A stretch of 64,000 bases of DNA, taken from NCBI GenBank assembly GCA_963753105.1, contig CAVWBD010000006.1:1-64000 (forward strand), read 5' to 3'. The first letter of the stretch is position 1; each line of letters starts with the position of its first letter. The notes under the pieces are model-generated. The model searched no databases. It was given only the letters and a program-made list of their open reading frames with translations, and was not told where the DNA came from. The DNA is from SZUA-36 sp963753105. Lineage in GTDB: Bacteria; Pseudomonadota; Gammaproteobacteria; Xanthomonadales; SZUA-36. Of this stretch, positions 25,967 to 34,290 are shown piece after piece. A program made the position numbers and the translations under genes.

Positions 25967-26734
25967 ATGTTCCGATTCCTCCGCATAGCCATATTACTGA
26001 CCATCCTGCTGATCGTAGCTGGCCGGCAATTCCTGACCCCGGACCGTCTCAATAGCTGGGACAAACCGCTCTGGTTGACCATCTACCCTGTATTGCTTGA
26101 ATCCGACGCGGCAACGCAGCGTTACGCCACAGACTTGGCACCGGAAACCTTTGCGGGTATCAACCGCTTCCTGCAACAGCAGGCGGCACGGTATGACCGG
26201 AGGCTTGAGCAGCCCCTGGTGGTGCAGGTCGCGGATCCGCTAACGGCAGTGCCGCCAGCTTTGCCGATGGAGAACTCGGGCCTGGGCGTTGCCCTGTGGA
26301 GTCTGAAGATGCGCTGGTGGGTCTGGCGTCATGGCCAGCAGGATAACCTGGCGCCTGCCGATGCCAGGATGTTCGTGCTGTACCAGCAGAGCAAGCCCGG
26401 TGAATTGCTGGAACGCTCGGTTGGGGTCAGGAACGGCGCCTATGGCATCGTCAATGCCGTTGCGTCACGGCAAATGACCGCGCACAATCGCGTCGTTATC
26501 AGCCATGAATTGCTGCACATACTCGGGGCCACTGACAAGTATGACCTGGCTACCGGTCAACCCCTGGCGCCCGATGGGCTGGCCAATCCCCGACAAAGCC
26601 CGCTATACCCGCAACAGCGCGCGGAAATCATGGCCGGTCATATTGCAACGTCCGGGTTCAGCTGGCGCAGACCTGCGACACTGAAATCCTGCGTAATCGG
26701 TGGCGCAACCGCGGCTGAAATCGGCTGGTTGTAA
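25967..26734 (+). CDS. Membrane-anchored HExxH zinc peptidase-like protein, unrecognised family
   Basis: 255 residues from ATG 25967; a GTG at 25931 would extend it by 12 residues. Residues 1-22 form a hydrophobic anchor or signal segment (RFLRIAILLTILLIVAG). The rest is likely periplasmic. HELLHILGATDKYD (180-193) has an HExxH with a further aspartate six residues on, the look of a zincin metallopeptidase. Residues around 100-125 contain a second mildly hydrophobic stretch. I do not recognise the family or substrate. It converges on the IPTL-CTERM-like gene with only 4 bases between the stops. Confidence 0.7.
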   Translation: MFRFLRIAILLTILLIVAGRQFLTPDRLNSWDKPLWLTIYPVLLESDAATQRYATDLAPETFAGINRFLQQQAARYDRRLEQPLVVQVADPLTAVPPALPMENSGLGVALWSLKMRWWVWRHGQQDNLAPADARMFVLYQQSKPGELLERSVGVRNGAYGIVNAVASRQMTAHNRVVISHELLHILGATDKYDLATGQPLAPDGLANPRQSPLYPQQRAEIMAGHIATSGFSWRRPATLKSCVIGGATAAEIGWL

Positions 26735-26738
26735 GCGA

Positions 26739-27644
26739 TCAGGAGGCTGCGATGCGTTTGTGTCTCCCGATTACCCTGATACCAAAGCCGAGCAAGACCA
26801 CACCAAAGATGATCAGGGCCCATACAGACAAAGCAGGCACCGGAGTGGCGGGTTGCGAGGGTAACCAGTTTGCGGGTTGGGCTTCAGCGCCCTGCAAACC
26901 GAACATAGCCTCAAGAGGGAGGGCATCCAGGGTCTGTGCGGTCGCAATTGCCTCGGCGGTGGTATTGCTCTGAGCGATGAACGCCATCACTGCTACGGTC
27001 CCGTTCGCAGGAACGGTTAATGCGTAATCCCAGCGTGATCCCTGGGGGCCTGCGCAGTCGAAAACCGTGGTGGAAACGCTTGTGGGCACCAGGCCCGCTT
27101 CAATCCCGTTGAAAATGTTGATGGAGTTGGTGGGGTCGCCGCTGCCGGAGGTATCATCCGTCACGACCCAGTGATCAGTCGATTCGAATATCGTGTCTCC
27201 ATCGAAGCTCGCATCGACCGTGGTAGAGCCGTCGGACCCGGGATTGCTCTCGTAAATGAGATTGACGGAAATAGGTGACCCGGTCGGGTTTTGGAAAACG
27301 TCCACGTGACGGGCCCATCCGTCCGTTCCTGAACTGGGCACGTACACTTTTCGCGTCACGTTCAAGCCGCTCATTGCAGCCGGCCCGGCCACGACCTGGC
27401 GGCCTGACAACTCGGTGCTGACTGAGGCTTGAAATGGAAAGTAGGCCCCATCTACTTGCAGTGCCATGGCGACATCGAAAGCGTCGCCGGTACCATTACT
27501 GATGGTGCCGTTGTATTGAATGTCCCAGACATATCCTTCAACGTCGTTAAGAACCATGTTGGATCCGAAATCACACTGGGCGAATGTGTGACCGGAATAA
27601 ACGCCAAAAACAACAGTCGCAAATAAAATTTTCCACATACTCAT
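26739..27644 (-). CDS. Secreted protein with IPTL-CTERM-like sorting signal
   Basis: 301 residues from ATG 27644, which has GAGG upstream; the open frame extends further but lacks a better start. Residues 1-21 are a signal peptide ending HTFAQC. The body is a Gly/Ser/Asp/Thr-rich beta-type domain. The C-terminus is PVPALSVWALIIFGVVLLGF, then a basic cluster (RVIGRHKR). That tripartite signal (a VPALSxWA motif, membrane helix, Arg/Lys tail) resembles the IPTL-CTERM class sorted by exosortase H. The body function is unknown. The upstream 27645-27937 stretch shows nothing I can support. Confidence 0.78.
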   Translation of the reverse strand: MSMWKILFATVVFGVYSGHTFAQCDFGSNMVLNDVEGYVWDIQYNGTISNGTGDAFDVAMALQVDGAYFPFQASVSTELSGRQVVAGPAAMSGLNVTRKVYVPSSGTDGWARHVDVFQNPTGSPISVNLIYESNPGSDGSTTVDASFDGDTIFESTDHWVVTDDTSGSGDPTNSINIFNGIEAGLVPTSVSTTVFDCAGPQGSRWDYALTVPANGTVAVMAFIAQSNTTAEAIATAQTLDALPLEAMFGLQGAEAQPANWLPSQPATPVPALSVWALIIFGVVLLGFGIRVIGRHKRIAAS

Positions 27645-27937
27645 GCTTATGATCCTCAACCGGTTGGGCTTAGCCGCTACAGGTAGCTTGTTTTTAAATG
27701 TGCAATCGGTGCTCGTTAACTCATTCAACCCGAATGTCGCATTGCATGAGTTTTTCAAGCCAGAACAACCAATTGATTATATACCCGTTCAATACGCCCT
27801 TAAAGCACAAAAGGTCGCCTGGAGATTAATCTGCGTGGACCAGCATTCCCATCGGCCGGTTGCTGCTAAAAACAGCTTTGGAGAAAGACAGCTTGCTTTT
27901 GCAGCCAGGGCGGCAAGTGCCAGTGACCCATCGGTCG

Positions 27938-28414
27938 CTAGTCCCGGCTGAAACAAAACCTTTTTGGCTGTGCGATCTGTTCCCAGTCGCTGGCGCTCAT
28001 GATGATGGAGTGGGTCAGCGATCCGGCATTGAAGGCTACCCGGTCGACGGCCGCGCCAACGGCCTCATCCGCGTAAAGCTCAAACGGCAGGACCGGTTTG
28101 CCAAACGGTGGCACACAGCCGGGCACCAGCCCGGTCATCTCGTGCAGTTCTTCGCGTGTCGCAAAACGCGTTCTTTTTACACCGAGGTGGTGGCGGATAG
28201 CACCGGAAGCCAGCTTGCGGTCGGCGGGTAACACGAACAGCCGGAAAATGTCATCCGTCTTTAACAGCAAGGCCTTGGCGCCGACACCGAGTTCCTCGCC
28301 ACGCGCTGCCGCGGATTCTTCCGAGGTGCGAGTGGCCTGATGCTCAACCTCGCGAAAGCTCACACCTTCTGTGTTTAGTAAATCCCGTATCTGGTCCAAT
28401 GTATTTTGTGACAT
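27938..28414 (-). CDS. YbaK/EbsC-family aminoacyl-tRNA deacylase
   Basis: 158 residues with the YbaK/ProRS-editing fold: KALLLKTDDIFRLFVLPADR carries the conserved lysine, followed by ASGAIRHHLGVKRTRFATRE and LVPGCVPPFG, the GxxPPFG loop of the family. These proteins hydrolyse mischarged tRNAs (often Cys- or Ala-tRNA-Pro). The exact specificity cannot be told. It is last in a four-gene minus-strand run, one base after the CadD-like gene. Confidence 0.87.
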   Translation of the reverse strand: MSQNTLDQIRDLLNTEGVSFREVEHQATRTSEESAAARGEELGVGAKALLLKTDDIFRLFVLPADRKLASGAIRHHLGVKRTRFATREELHEMTGLVPGCVPPFGKPVLPFELYADEAVGAAVDRVAFNAGSLTHSIIMSASDWEQIAQPKRFCFSRD

Positions 28415-28415
28415 T

Positions 28416-29027
28416 TTAGCTACCTGGCATCAGGTCAGACGCGGTATTTGTGAGGATGTAGACACCAACCAGTATCAGGATGAACGGTGTCACGTAATGG
28501 CCATAACGTTTCAGGATCTCACTGAGACGGTGGTGGTTCACCAGGTAGCGCGCCAGCCAGGCAAACCCACCCACCATGGTCAGGAATACCGGGATAATTT
28601 CCAGGTCGAAGAAGTCTGTCGATTCGGCAAAAATAACTGAAAATGTAAGGATGGTGTCGCTACTGTTGCTCAACTGCGTGGTTAACAGGGTAGAAAAAAC
28701 AGTACCGGCCATGGCGCCGGTAACGACACTGGTGCCTGTTTCCTGTTGGCTGGATTTGTCAAACAGCCGTACCAGGGCCAGGCAACCGGTCGTTATCGGG
28801 ATAATACCGAGCAGGCCAAGGTAGGCAAGCGGGACCAGTTCGCCAATCTCGCCGATCAGCAGGCAGATCCCAAGGATCAACACCATGGCTGTGATATAGC
28901 CGGCTGATACAATTGCCGGGTGGTCCTGGTAGCGTGTGTGCAGGGCAACCAGCAATACCAGGTTATCCAGGTTGGTGCCTATAAAAGCGCCTGCGGCTAC
29001 GCCGATGATGGTCAGTATTTCAAGCAC
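28416..29027 (-). CDS. CadD-family (cadmium resistance) membrane transporter-like protein
   Basis: 203 residues from a GTG at 29027, with AAGGA seven bases upstream. The longer open frame would run into the preceding gene. Five to six membrane segments. GAFIGTNLDNLVLLVAL and AYLGLLGIIPITTGC match the Cad transporter pattern (a T-N-D/L-D motif in the first helix and an LLGLIPI segment). Substrate unproven; cadmium is only the name of the family. Confidence 0.75.
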   Translation of the reverse strand: MLEILTIIGVAAGAFIGTNLDNLVLLVALHTRYQDHPAIVSAGYITAMVLILGICLLIGEIGELVPLAYLGLLGIIPITTGCLALVRLFDKSSQQETGTSVVTGAMAGTVFSTLLTTQLSNSSDTILTFSVIFAESTDFFDLEIIPVFLTMVGGFAWLARYLVNHHRLSEILKRYGHYVTPFILILVGVYILTNTASDLMPGS

Positions 29028-29037
29028 GCTAAATCCT

Positions 29038-30147
29038 TCAGTTGTTGAGTTTTTCCAGTGCCTCTTCGGCCAGCGCCATGCAGGCCGTGAGACCGGGTGA
29101 ATCGATACCAAACAGGTTGACCAGCCCGTTTATGCCATGCTCGGCAGGACCGGATAAAACAAAATCCTGCACCTCCTCGCCCGGGGCTCTCAGGTTTGGC
29201 CGGACACCGACAAAACCGGGGTGCAGGCGGGTCTCGTCAAGCCCGGGGTACCAGTCCCGGATGGCCTCGACAAATTGCGGTCTGCGGGACTCGTCAAAAT
29301 GGTAGTCCACGGTTTCACAATACTCGTTGTCCGGTCCGAAACGGGCTTGCCCGGCGATATCGATGGTCACGTGGACACCGAGCCCGGTTTCACCGGGCAA
29401 TGGATAGATCAGCCGCGTAAACGGCAGTTTGCCACTGTGCTCATAATAATGACCACGGACCGGGTAAACCGATGGGATGTGCTGACCGGCCAGCCCCTTG
29501 ACGCTGCGGGCAATGGCTGTTGCTCCGTGCCCCGCCGCGTTGACCACTGTCTTCGCGGTGAGCGTGAACCGGTTGTCGTCATCGACCGCAAGTTCAATAC
29601 CGCTAGCGCTTGCACTGCCACCCAGCACCCTGGTGTTTGTTACCAGTACGCCGCCGCCGGCCTCGAGATCAGCAAGCAGGGCCAGCATCAGCCCGTGCAT
29701 ATCGATGATCCCGGTGGAGGGGGAATACAGACCGGCGCTGGCCTTGACGTCTGGCTCCATTTCATTGACCTGTGCCTGTTCCAGCCATTGCAGGTCTTCG
29801 AGACCCGCGTTGCCCGCGTTTTCCTGCAAGGCGCGCAGCCGTTCCCGCTGTGCATCAGAAGTGGCGATGATCAGCTTACCGCAGCGCTGCGCGATGACCT
29901 GACGGCTTTCACAGTATTCGTACAACAGCTGTTTACCACGCAAACAGCAACGTGACTTGAGTGTTCCGGGCGGGTAATAGATGCCTGCGTGGATGACACC
30001 GGAATTACGGCTGGATGTTTCCATGCCGAAGGATCCATGGGATTCGAGCACCAGCACTTCGCGTCCGGCCCGTGCCAGTTGCCGGGCCATGGCCAGGCCG
30101 ATAACACCTGCTCCGATGACAATGGCGTCTGTAGTTTCAGAAGACAT
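29038..30147 (-). CDS. FAD-dependent L-2-hydroxyglutarate oxidase-like protein
   Basis: 369 residues from ATG 30147 (GGGGG upstream). The FAD-binding Rossmann motif is AIVIGAGVIGLAMARQLA. SSRNSGVIHAGIYYPPGTLK and the C-terminal GIDSPGLTACMALAE are signatures of the LhgO/L2HGDH branch of the DAO family. The family oxidises L-2-hydroxyglutarate or related 2-hydroxy acids. The substrate is inferred from family likeness only. It starts 24 bases after the SDR gene. Confidence 0.85.
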   Translation of the reverse strand: MSSETTDAIVIGAGVIGLAMARQLARAGREVLVLESHGSFGMETSSRNSGVIHAGIYYPPGTLKSRCCLRGKQLLYEYCESRQVIAQRCGKLIIATSDAQRERLRALQENAGNAGLEDLQWLEQAQVNEMEPDVKASAGLYSPSTGIIDMHGLMLALLADLEAGGGVLVTNTRVLGGSASASGIELAVDDDNRFTLTAKTVVNAAGHGATAIARSVKGLAGQHIPSVYPVRGHYYEHSGKLPFTRLIYPLPGETGLGVHVTIDIAGQARFGPDNEYCETVDYHFDESRRPQFVEAIRDWYPGLDETRLHPGFVGVRPNLRAPGEEVQDFVLSGPAEHGINGLVNLFGIDSPGLTACMALAEEALEKLNN

Positions 30148-30171
30148 CAAATCCCCCGCAACCCGTCGTGC

Positions 30172-30990
30172 TCAGTCGGTAATGCGGAAGTACTTGGCGT
30201 TTCTCCTGGCTAACTTCCTGGCCAGCCAGGGCAGGTAACGGGCGATGAACACCATGAGCTTGTATTGCCTGCCTGGCACTACGACTGGCTTGACCCGTTC
30301 AGCATCCATGGCATCGATGGAGTCGGCAACCACATCGCTGGCTTCCATCCACAGGTAGTCGGGGAGACCGCTGATCATTTCACGGGTGCCGTTGACATCG
30401 TGGAACTCGCTATAGGTGAAGCCCGGGCACAGGGCCGTGACCTTGACGCCGGTACGCCGGTTTTCCAGCGCCAGTGATTCGCTGAACTTGATCAAAAATG
30501 ACTTGCTGGCGCCGTACAAGGTGTGACCTGCACCCGGATCCACCAGGCCGGCCACCGAGGCCACGTTGACGATGAAGCCGCGCTTGCGTTGCTGCATGCC
30601 GTGCAACAGGCGCCAGGTCAGTTCGCACACGGCGGTCAACATGACCTGTATGAAATCGGCGTGGTCCTGCCAGTCCGGGACGTGGAAGCTTCCCGGCAAG
30701 CCGTAGCCTGCGTTGTTCACCAGGTATTCAACCTCGACCCCTTCCTCTTCGAGACGAGTCATTATCTGCTCGCAAGCGCCTTGACTTGCAAGATCGGCGA
30801 CAATGACCAGGCTGTCAGCGCCAAAGCTGTTCTGTAATTCTTCGGCGACCTCGTTCAAGCGTTCCTCGCGGCGCGCTACCAATACCAGCTGGTAACCCTT
30901 TGCTGCCAGTTGCCGGCAGAATTCGGTGCCGATGCCTGCGGAAGCACCAGTGACCAGGGCCCATGGTTTCTGTGAATTGCCGTGCATCAT
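30172..30990 (-). CDS. Short-chain dehydrogenase/reductase
   Basis: 272 residues from ATG 30990 (AGGGGG upstream; ATG 30987 is equivalent). The cofactor motif is TGASAGIG, then LVNNAGYG, and the catalytic S/Y/K set is in VNVASVAG and YGASK. The sequence resembles the DltE-like group of SDRs of unknown substrate. It heads a likely operon with the oxidase, CadD-like and YbaK genes (gaps of 24, 10 and 1 bases). Confidence 0.88.
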   Translation of the reverse strand: MMHGNSQKPWALVTGASAGIGTEFCRQLAAKGYQLVLVARREERLNEVAEELQNSFGADSLVIVADLASQGACEQIMTRLEEEGVEVEYLVNNAGYGLPGSFHVPDWQDHADFIQVMLTAVCELTWRLLHGMQQRKRGFIVNVASVAGLVDPGAGHTLYGASKSFLIKFSESLALENRRTGVKVTALCPGFTYSEFHDVNGTREMISGLPDYLWMEASDVVADSIDAMDAERVKPVVVPGRQYKLMVFIARYLPWLARKLARRNAKYFRITD

Positions 30991-31080
30991 GCTCTCAGCC
31001 CCCTGGAGATGAACCATTGTAAGATGATGCCGGTATGCTACTACACTCAAGCCGGATAGTCCGGTCCGGGTTTAATGCCA

Positions 31081-31102
31081 AATCTTGACGTAATCTTGAC
31101 GT
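31081..31102. repeat. Tandem 11-base direct repeat upstream of tpiA
   Basis: AATCTTGACGT occurs twice with no spacer, about 125 bases before the tpiA start and between divergent genes. Each copy includes TTGACG, a good -35 box, but no matching -10 follows at 17 bases. The purpose is unknown. Confidence 0.5.
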
Positions 31103-31225
31103 ACATCATTTTTTTTTCAGCCCGGGTACCGCATTATCCCCAACGGTTTTGCCCTTGTGTAAAATATGGTGTGTGAGTATGCTTGCGCGCCTCAAAGTAA
31201 CCAGCCACAAATCAGGACAATAACG

Positions 31226-31978
31226 ATGAGAAAAATTCTTGTTGCCGGAAACTGGAAAATGCATGGGTCCAAAGCCATGGTTCGCGAGCTGCTGGAAGGG
31301 CTGCTGGCGGGCAGCACCGCTGACGGCAAGGCCGACCTGGTCGTTTTTCCTTCGTTCCCCCACCTGTCACTGGCAGAGTCAATTCTGTCTGGCAGCCACA
31401 TACGTTTTGGCGGACAAAACCTGAACCCGCACGCTCAGGGTGCGCACACCGGTGAGACCAGCGGCAGCATGCTGAAAGACCTGGGTTGTAATTACGTCCT
31501 GGTAGGTCATTCAGAACGGCGCGCCATTTACGGGGAAAGCGACCAGGATGTCGCTCTGAGGTTCGCAGCTGCGCTCGAAGCAAAACTGCACCCCGTGCTG
31601 TGTGTCGGCGAGACGCTCGAGGAACGCGAAAACGGGCAAACCGAAGCGGTTGTTGCGCGACAGCTGGATGCCGTTATCAACCATGTCGGCATGGATGCAC
31701 TGCGAAAGGCGGTCATCGCCTATGAACCAGTATGGGCAATCGGTACCGGTGTAACGGCGTCACCGCAACAGGCTCAGGATGTACATGCATTTATACGTGA
31801 CAAACTTAGGTCTCTGGATGATATAATAGCCGGTCATCTACGGATACTTTACGGCGGCAGTGTTAAAGGTAGCAATGCCGCCGAGTTGTTTGCACAGAGT
31901 GATATCGACGGTGGACTTGTTGGAGGAGCTTCCCTGACAGCCGAAGACTTCCTTGCAATATACAACGCCGTTACTTAA
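31226..31978 (+). CDS. tpiA: Triosephosphate isomerase
   Basis: 250 residues from ATG 31226 (MRKILVAGNWKMHGS). The active-site lysine is in GNWKMHG, the histidine in VLVGHSERR and the glutamate in AYEPVWAIGTG; YGGSVKGSN binds phosphate. It interconverts dihydroxyacetone phosphate and glyceraldehyde-3-phosphate. tpiA-secG-tRNA-Leu is a widespread gammaproteobacterial order. Confidence 0.98.
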   Translation: MRKILVAGNWKMHGSKAMVRELLEGLLAGSTADGKADLVVFPSFPHLSLAESILSGSHIRFGGQNLNPHAQGAHTGETSGSMLKDLGCNYVLVGHSERRAIYGESDQDVALRFAAALEAKLHPVLCVGETLEERENGQTEAVVARQLDAVINHVGMDALRKAVIAYEPVWAIGTGVTASPQQAQDVHAFIRDKLRSLDDIIAGHLRILYGGSVKGSNAAELFAQSDIDGGLVGGASLTAEDFLAIYNAVT

Positions 31979-32006
31979 AAAACGCACTCTACAAGACGGA
32001 ATAGTT

Positions 32007-32486
32007 ATGCAGGTTTTAAACATTTTTCACGTGCTCATCACGATCGCGATGATTGCTTTTATCTTGATTCAGAAAGGTGCCGGTGCTACCGCCGGTGCCG
32101 CATTTGGAAGCGGCGCCTCTGGCACTGTTTTCGGATCCCGTGGTGCGGGTAATTTTCTGTCGCGCAGTACCTGGGTACTGGCCGCGCTGTATTGCCTGAT
32201 CAGCCTCAGTATGGCGGTAATAGCATCACGCGCCAACATGACGCCGGAGACAGACCTCGGCGTCGTTGCAGATACCCCGACGACAGAAGTAGCAACGGAC
32301 CAGGTTATACCGGAACCACCGGTTGAAGTATCGGCCAATGAGACATCAGATGTACCCTCGATTGATGTCGTAACCGCACAGCCAGCAACAGAAGATAGTG
32401 CGGGTGATCTGCCCGTGATTGAAGAACCCTCGACAGTGCCGGCAGAGGAAACTTCGCTGGAAGAAAATCCCGGCGGCGGATCCTGA
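32007..32486 (+). CDS. secG: Protein translocase subunit SecG
   Basis: 159 residues, longer than the 110 of E. coli. Residues 1-75 are the SecG core: two membrane helices flanking IQKGAGATAGAAFGSGASGT, GSRGAGNFL and RSTWVLAALYC. Residues from about 80 on form a low-complexity acidic tail rich in Glu, Asp, Thr, Val and Pro, probably disordered. SecG assists SecYE during protein export. Confidence 0.95.
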   Translation: MQVLNIFHVLITIAMIAFILIQKGAGATAGAAFGSGASGTVFGSRGAGNFLSRSTWVLAALYCLISLSMAVIASRANMTPETDLGVVADTPTTEVATDQVIPEPPVEVSANETSDVPSIDVVTAQPATEDSAGDLPVIEEPSTVPAEETSLEENPGGGS

Positions 32487-32505
32487 GGTAGTAAGGCCCT
32501 GAATG

Positions 32506-32590
32506 GCCCAAGTGGTGGAATTGGTAGACACGCTATCTTGAGGGGGTAGTGACGGAAGTCGTGCCGGTTCGAGTCCGGCCTTGGGCACCA
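32506..32590 (+). tRNA. tRNA-Leu (anticodon GAG)
   Basis: 85 bases with encoded CCA and a class II long variable arm. Acceptor GCCCAAG pairs with CTTGGGC. The anticodon stem-loop CTATC-TTGAGGG-GGTAG gives anticodon GAG (reads CUC). It sits between secG and nuoA. A GGACGG/CCGTCC hairpin at 32596-32613 follows and may be a processing site or weak terminator. Confidence 0.96.
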
Positions 32591-32636
32591 TTTTTGGACG
32601 GCATACACCGTCCTTGGACTGAATTGAGACTGGAGC

Positions 32637-32993
32637 ATGCTTGCACAATACCTGCCAATTCTGATTTTTCTCGGTCTGTCAACGATCATTGGTATCGTAC
32701 TGGTATTTTTGGGCGGACTACTTGGCCCGACCCGGCCTGACAGCGAAAAATTATCTCCCTACGAGTGCGGCTTCGAAGCATTTGAAGATTCCCGCACCAA
32801 GTTCGATGTTCGTTACTACCTGGTGGCGATCCTGTTCATAATTTTCGACCTCGAAATAACATTTTTCCTGCCGTGGGCACTGGCCCTGGATGTGCTGGGA
32901 ATGTTCGGTATTGCCGCGATGTTCGTGTTCGTTATTGAACTGGTGATCGGCTACTTCGTAATCTGGAAGAGAGGAGCTTTGGAATGGGAATGA
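32637..32993 (+). CDS. nuoA: NADH-quinone oxidoreductase subunit A
   Basis: 118 residues with three membrane helices. The loop SPYECGFEAFEDSRTKFDVRYY, quoted here only as its key parts ECGFE and KFDVRYY, holds the conserved cysteine and acidic residues near the quinone site. It is the first of fourteen consecutive complex I genes. It overlaps nuoB by 10 bases. Confidence 0.97.
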   Translation: MLAQYLPILIFLGLSTIIGIVLVFLGGLLGPTRPDSEKLSPYECGFEAFEDSRTKFDVRYYLVAILFIIFDLEITFFLPWALALDVLGMFGIAAMFVFVIELVIGYFVIWKRGALEWE

Positions 32994-33535
32994 TGGATTT
33001 CATGTACCCGCACCGGGGTGCCGAGCTCGGTGAAGTCGATGACATTCTGAGGCCCGATCCCGGTAGCAACCCGCTGTTGTCCCATGGAGTGGTCACGACA
33101 TCTCTCGATGCCCTGATCAACTGGGCGCGTACCGGTTCCATGTGGCCCGTTTCATTCGGACTGGCTTGCTGCGCAGTGGAGATGATGCAGGCGGGGGCGT
33201 CGCGCTACGACCTCGATCGCTTCGGAGTCATCTTCCGGCCCAGTCCGCGCCAGTCTGACGTCATGATCGTTGCCGGAACCCTGACCAACAAGATGGCGCC
33301 GGCCATGCGCAAGGTTTACGACCAGATGGCCGAACCCCGCTGGGTCATTTCGATGGGCTCCTGCGCCAACGGTGGTGGTTACTACCATTATTCCTACTCG
33401 GTAGTACGCGGCTGTGACCGTATCGTGCCGGTGGATGTTTATGTTCCCGGCTGCCCACCGACGGCAGAGGCGCTGATTTACGGCATTTTGCAGTTGCAGA
33501 ACAAGATCCGCCGTACCGAAACGATTGCCAGGTGA
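32984..33535 (+). CDS. nuoB: NADH-quinone oxidoreductase subunit B
   Basis: 183 residues. The ligands of the terminal cluster N2 are in GLACCAVEMM (two adjacent cysteines), SMGSCANGGG and VPGCPPTAEAL. This subunit passes electrons to quinone at the junction with the membrane arm. All four cysteines are present. Confidence 0.98.
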   Translation: MGMMDFMYPHRGAELGEVDDILRPDPGSNPLLSHGVVTTSLDALINWARTGSMWPVSFGLACCAVEMMQAGASRYDLDRFGVIFRPSPRQSDVMIVAGTLTNKMAPAMRKVYDQMAEPRWVISMGSCANGGGYYHYSYSVVRGCDRIVPVDVYVPGCPPTAEALIYGILQLQNKIRRTETIAR

Positions 33536-33539
33536 TGTG

Positions 33540-34289
33540 ATGATTGAAGTAAGCAACAGCCTGTCCGACCAACTGGCCGCCTGTTTCGGCGACCGGATTA
33601 CGATTTCAGAAGGTGGCAACGGGATCGTCACGATCACCGTGGCGGTTGACGATTGGCAGCAAGTGGCACTGATGCTGCGCGACGACCCGCGTTTTGCCTT
33701 CACCCAGCTGACCGACCTGTGCGGTGTGGATTACCTCAGCTTCGGGCAGGAAGAATGGGAATCCAACGATGCGACCAATTCCGGCTTCAGCCGTGGCGTA
33801 GAGGAACTCGGACCGGGCCGCTTCAACTGGCAGGACCGCCCCGAGGCGAGTGAAATCGAACAGCGTTTCAGGGTGGTAGTGCACCTGATATCCATCACCC
33901 ACAACACGCGTCTGCGCATGTCGACCTTTGCCGCCGACGAGGGCATGCCGGTGGTGCCGTCGCTGGTTGAAATCTGGAATTCCGCCAATTGGTATGAACG
34001 TGAGACCTTCGACATGTTCGGTATTGTCTTCGAGGGTCATCCGGATCTGCGGCGTATCCTGACCGATTACGGTTTTACCGGCCACCCGTTCCGCAAGGAT
34101 TTCCCGCTGATCGGCAACGTTGCCGTGCGCTACGACGAAGAGAAAGGCCGCGTGGTCTACGAGCCGGTAGAAATAGAACCGCGGGTACTGGTGCCACGCG
34201 TTATCCGTGACGATTCACGTTACACAGCAGACGACATCGACCAGGCTGCAAACGATGCAGCGGATTCGCTGTCACCCGGGGCTGAATAA
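33540..34289 (+). CDS. nuoC: NADH-quinone oxidoreductase subunit C
   Basis: 249 residues from ATG 33540, 4 bases after nuoB. The 30-kDa subunit signature is NWYERETFDMFGIVFEGHPD followed by LTDYGFTGHPFRKDFPL. It is a separate gene from nuoD, unlike the fused nuoCD of E. coli. There is a small insertion around residues 75-100 (NSGFSRGVEELGPGRFNW) compared with a minimal NuoC. Confidence 0.97.
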   Translation: MIEVSNSLSDQLAACFGDRITISEGGNGIVTITVAVDDWQQVALMLRDDPRFAFTQLTDLCGVDYLSFGQEEWESNDATNSGFSRGVEELGPGRFNWQDRPEASEIEQRFRVVVHLISITHNTRLRMSTFAADEGMPVVPSLVEIWNSANWYERETFDMFGIVFEGHPDLRRILTDYGFTGHPFRKDFPLIGNVAVRYDEEKGRVVYEPVEIEPRVLVPRVIRDDSRYTADDIDQAANDAADSLSPGAE

Positions 34290-34290
34290 A

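Noticed and set aside
27643..27951. 102-residue plus-strand frame between the sorted protein and ybaK-like genes
   Set aside because: No Shine-Dalgarno, no family, and unlikely composition; it overlaps the upstream region of the minus-strand gene.
32346..32648. Minus-strand frame over tRNA-Leu with GLEPARLP-like sequence
   Set aside because: A well-known type of false protein produced by translating tRNA complement.
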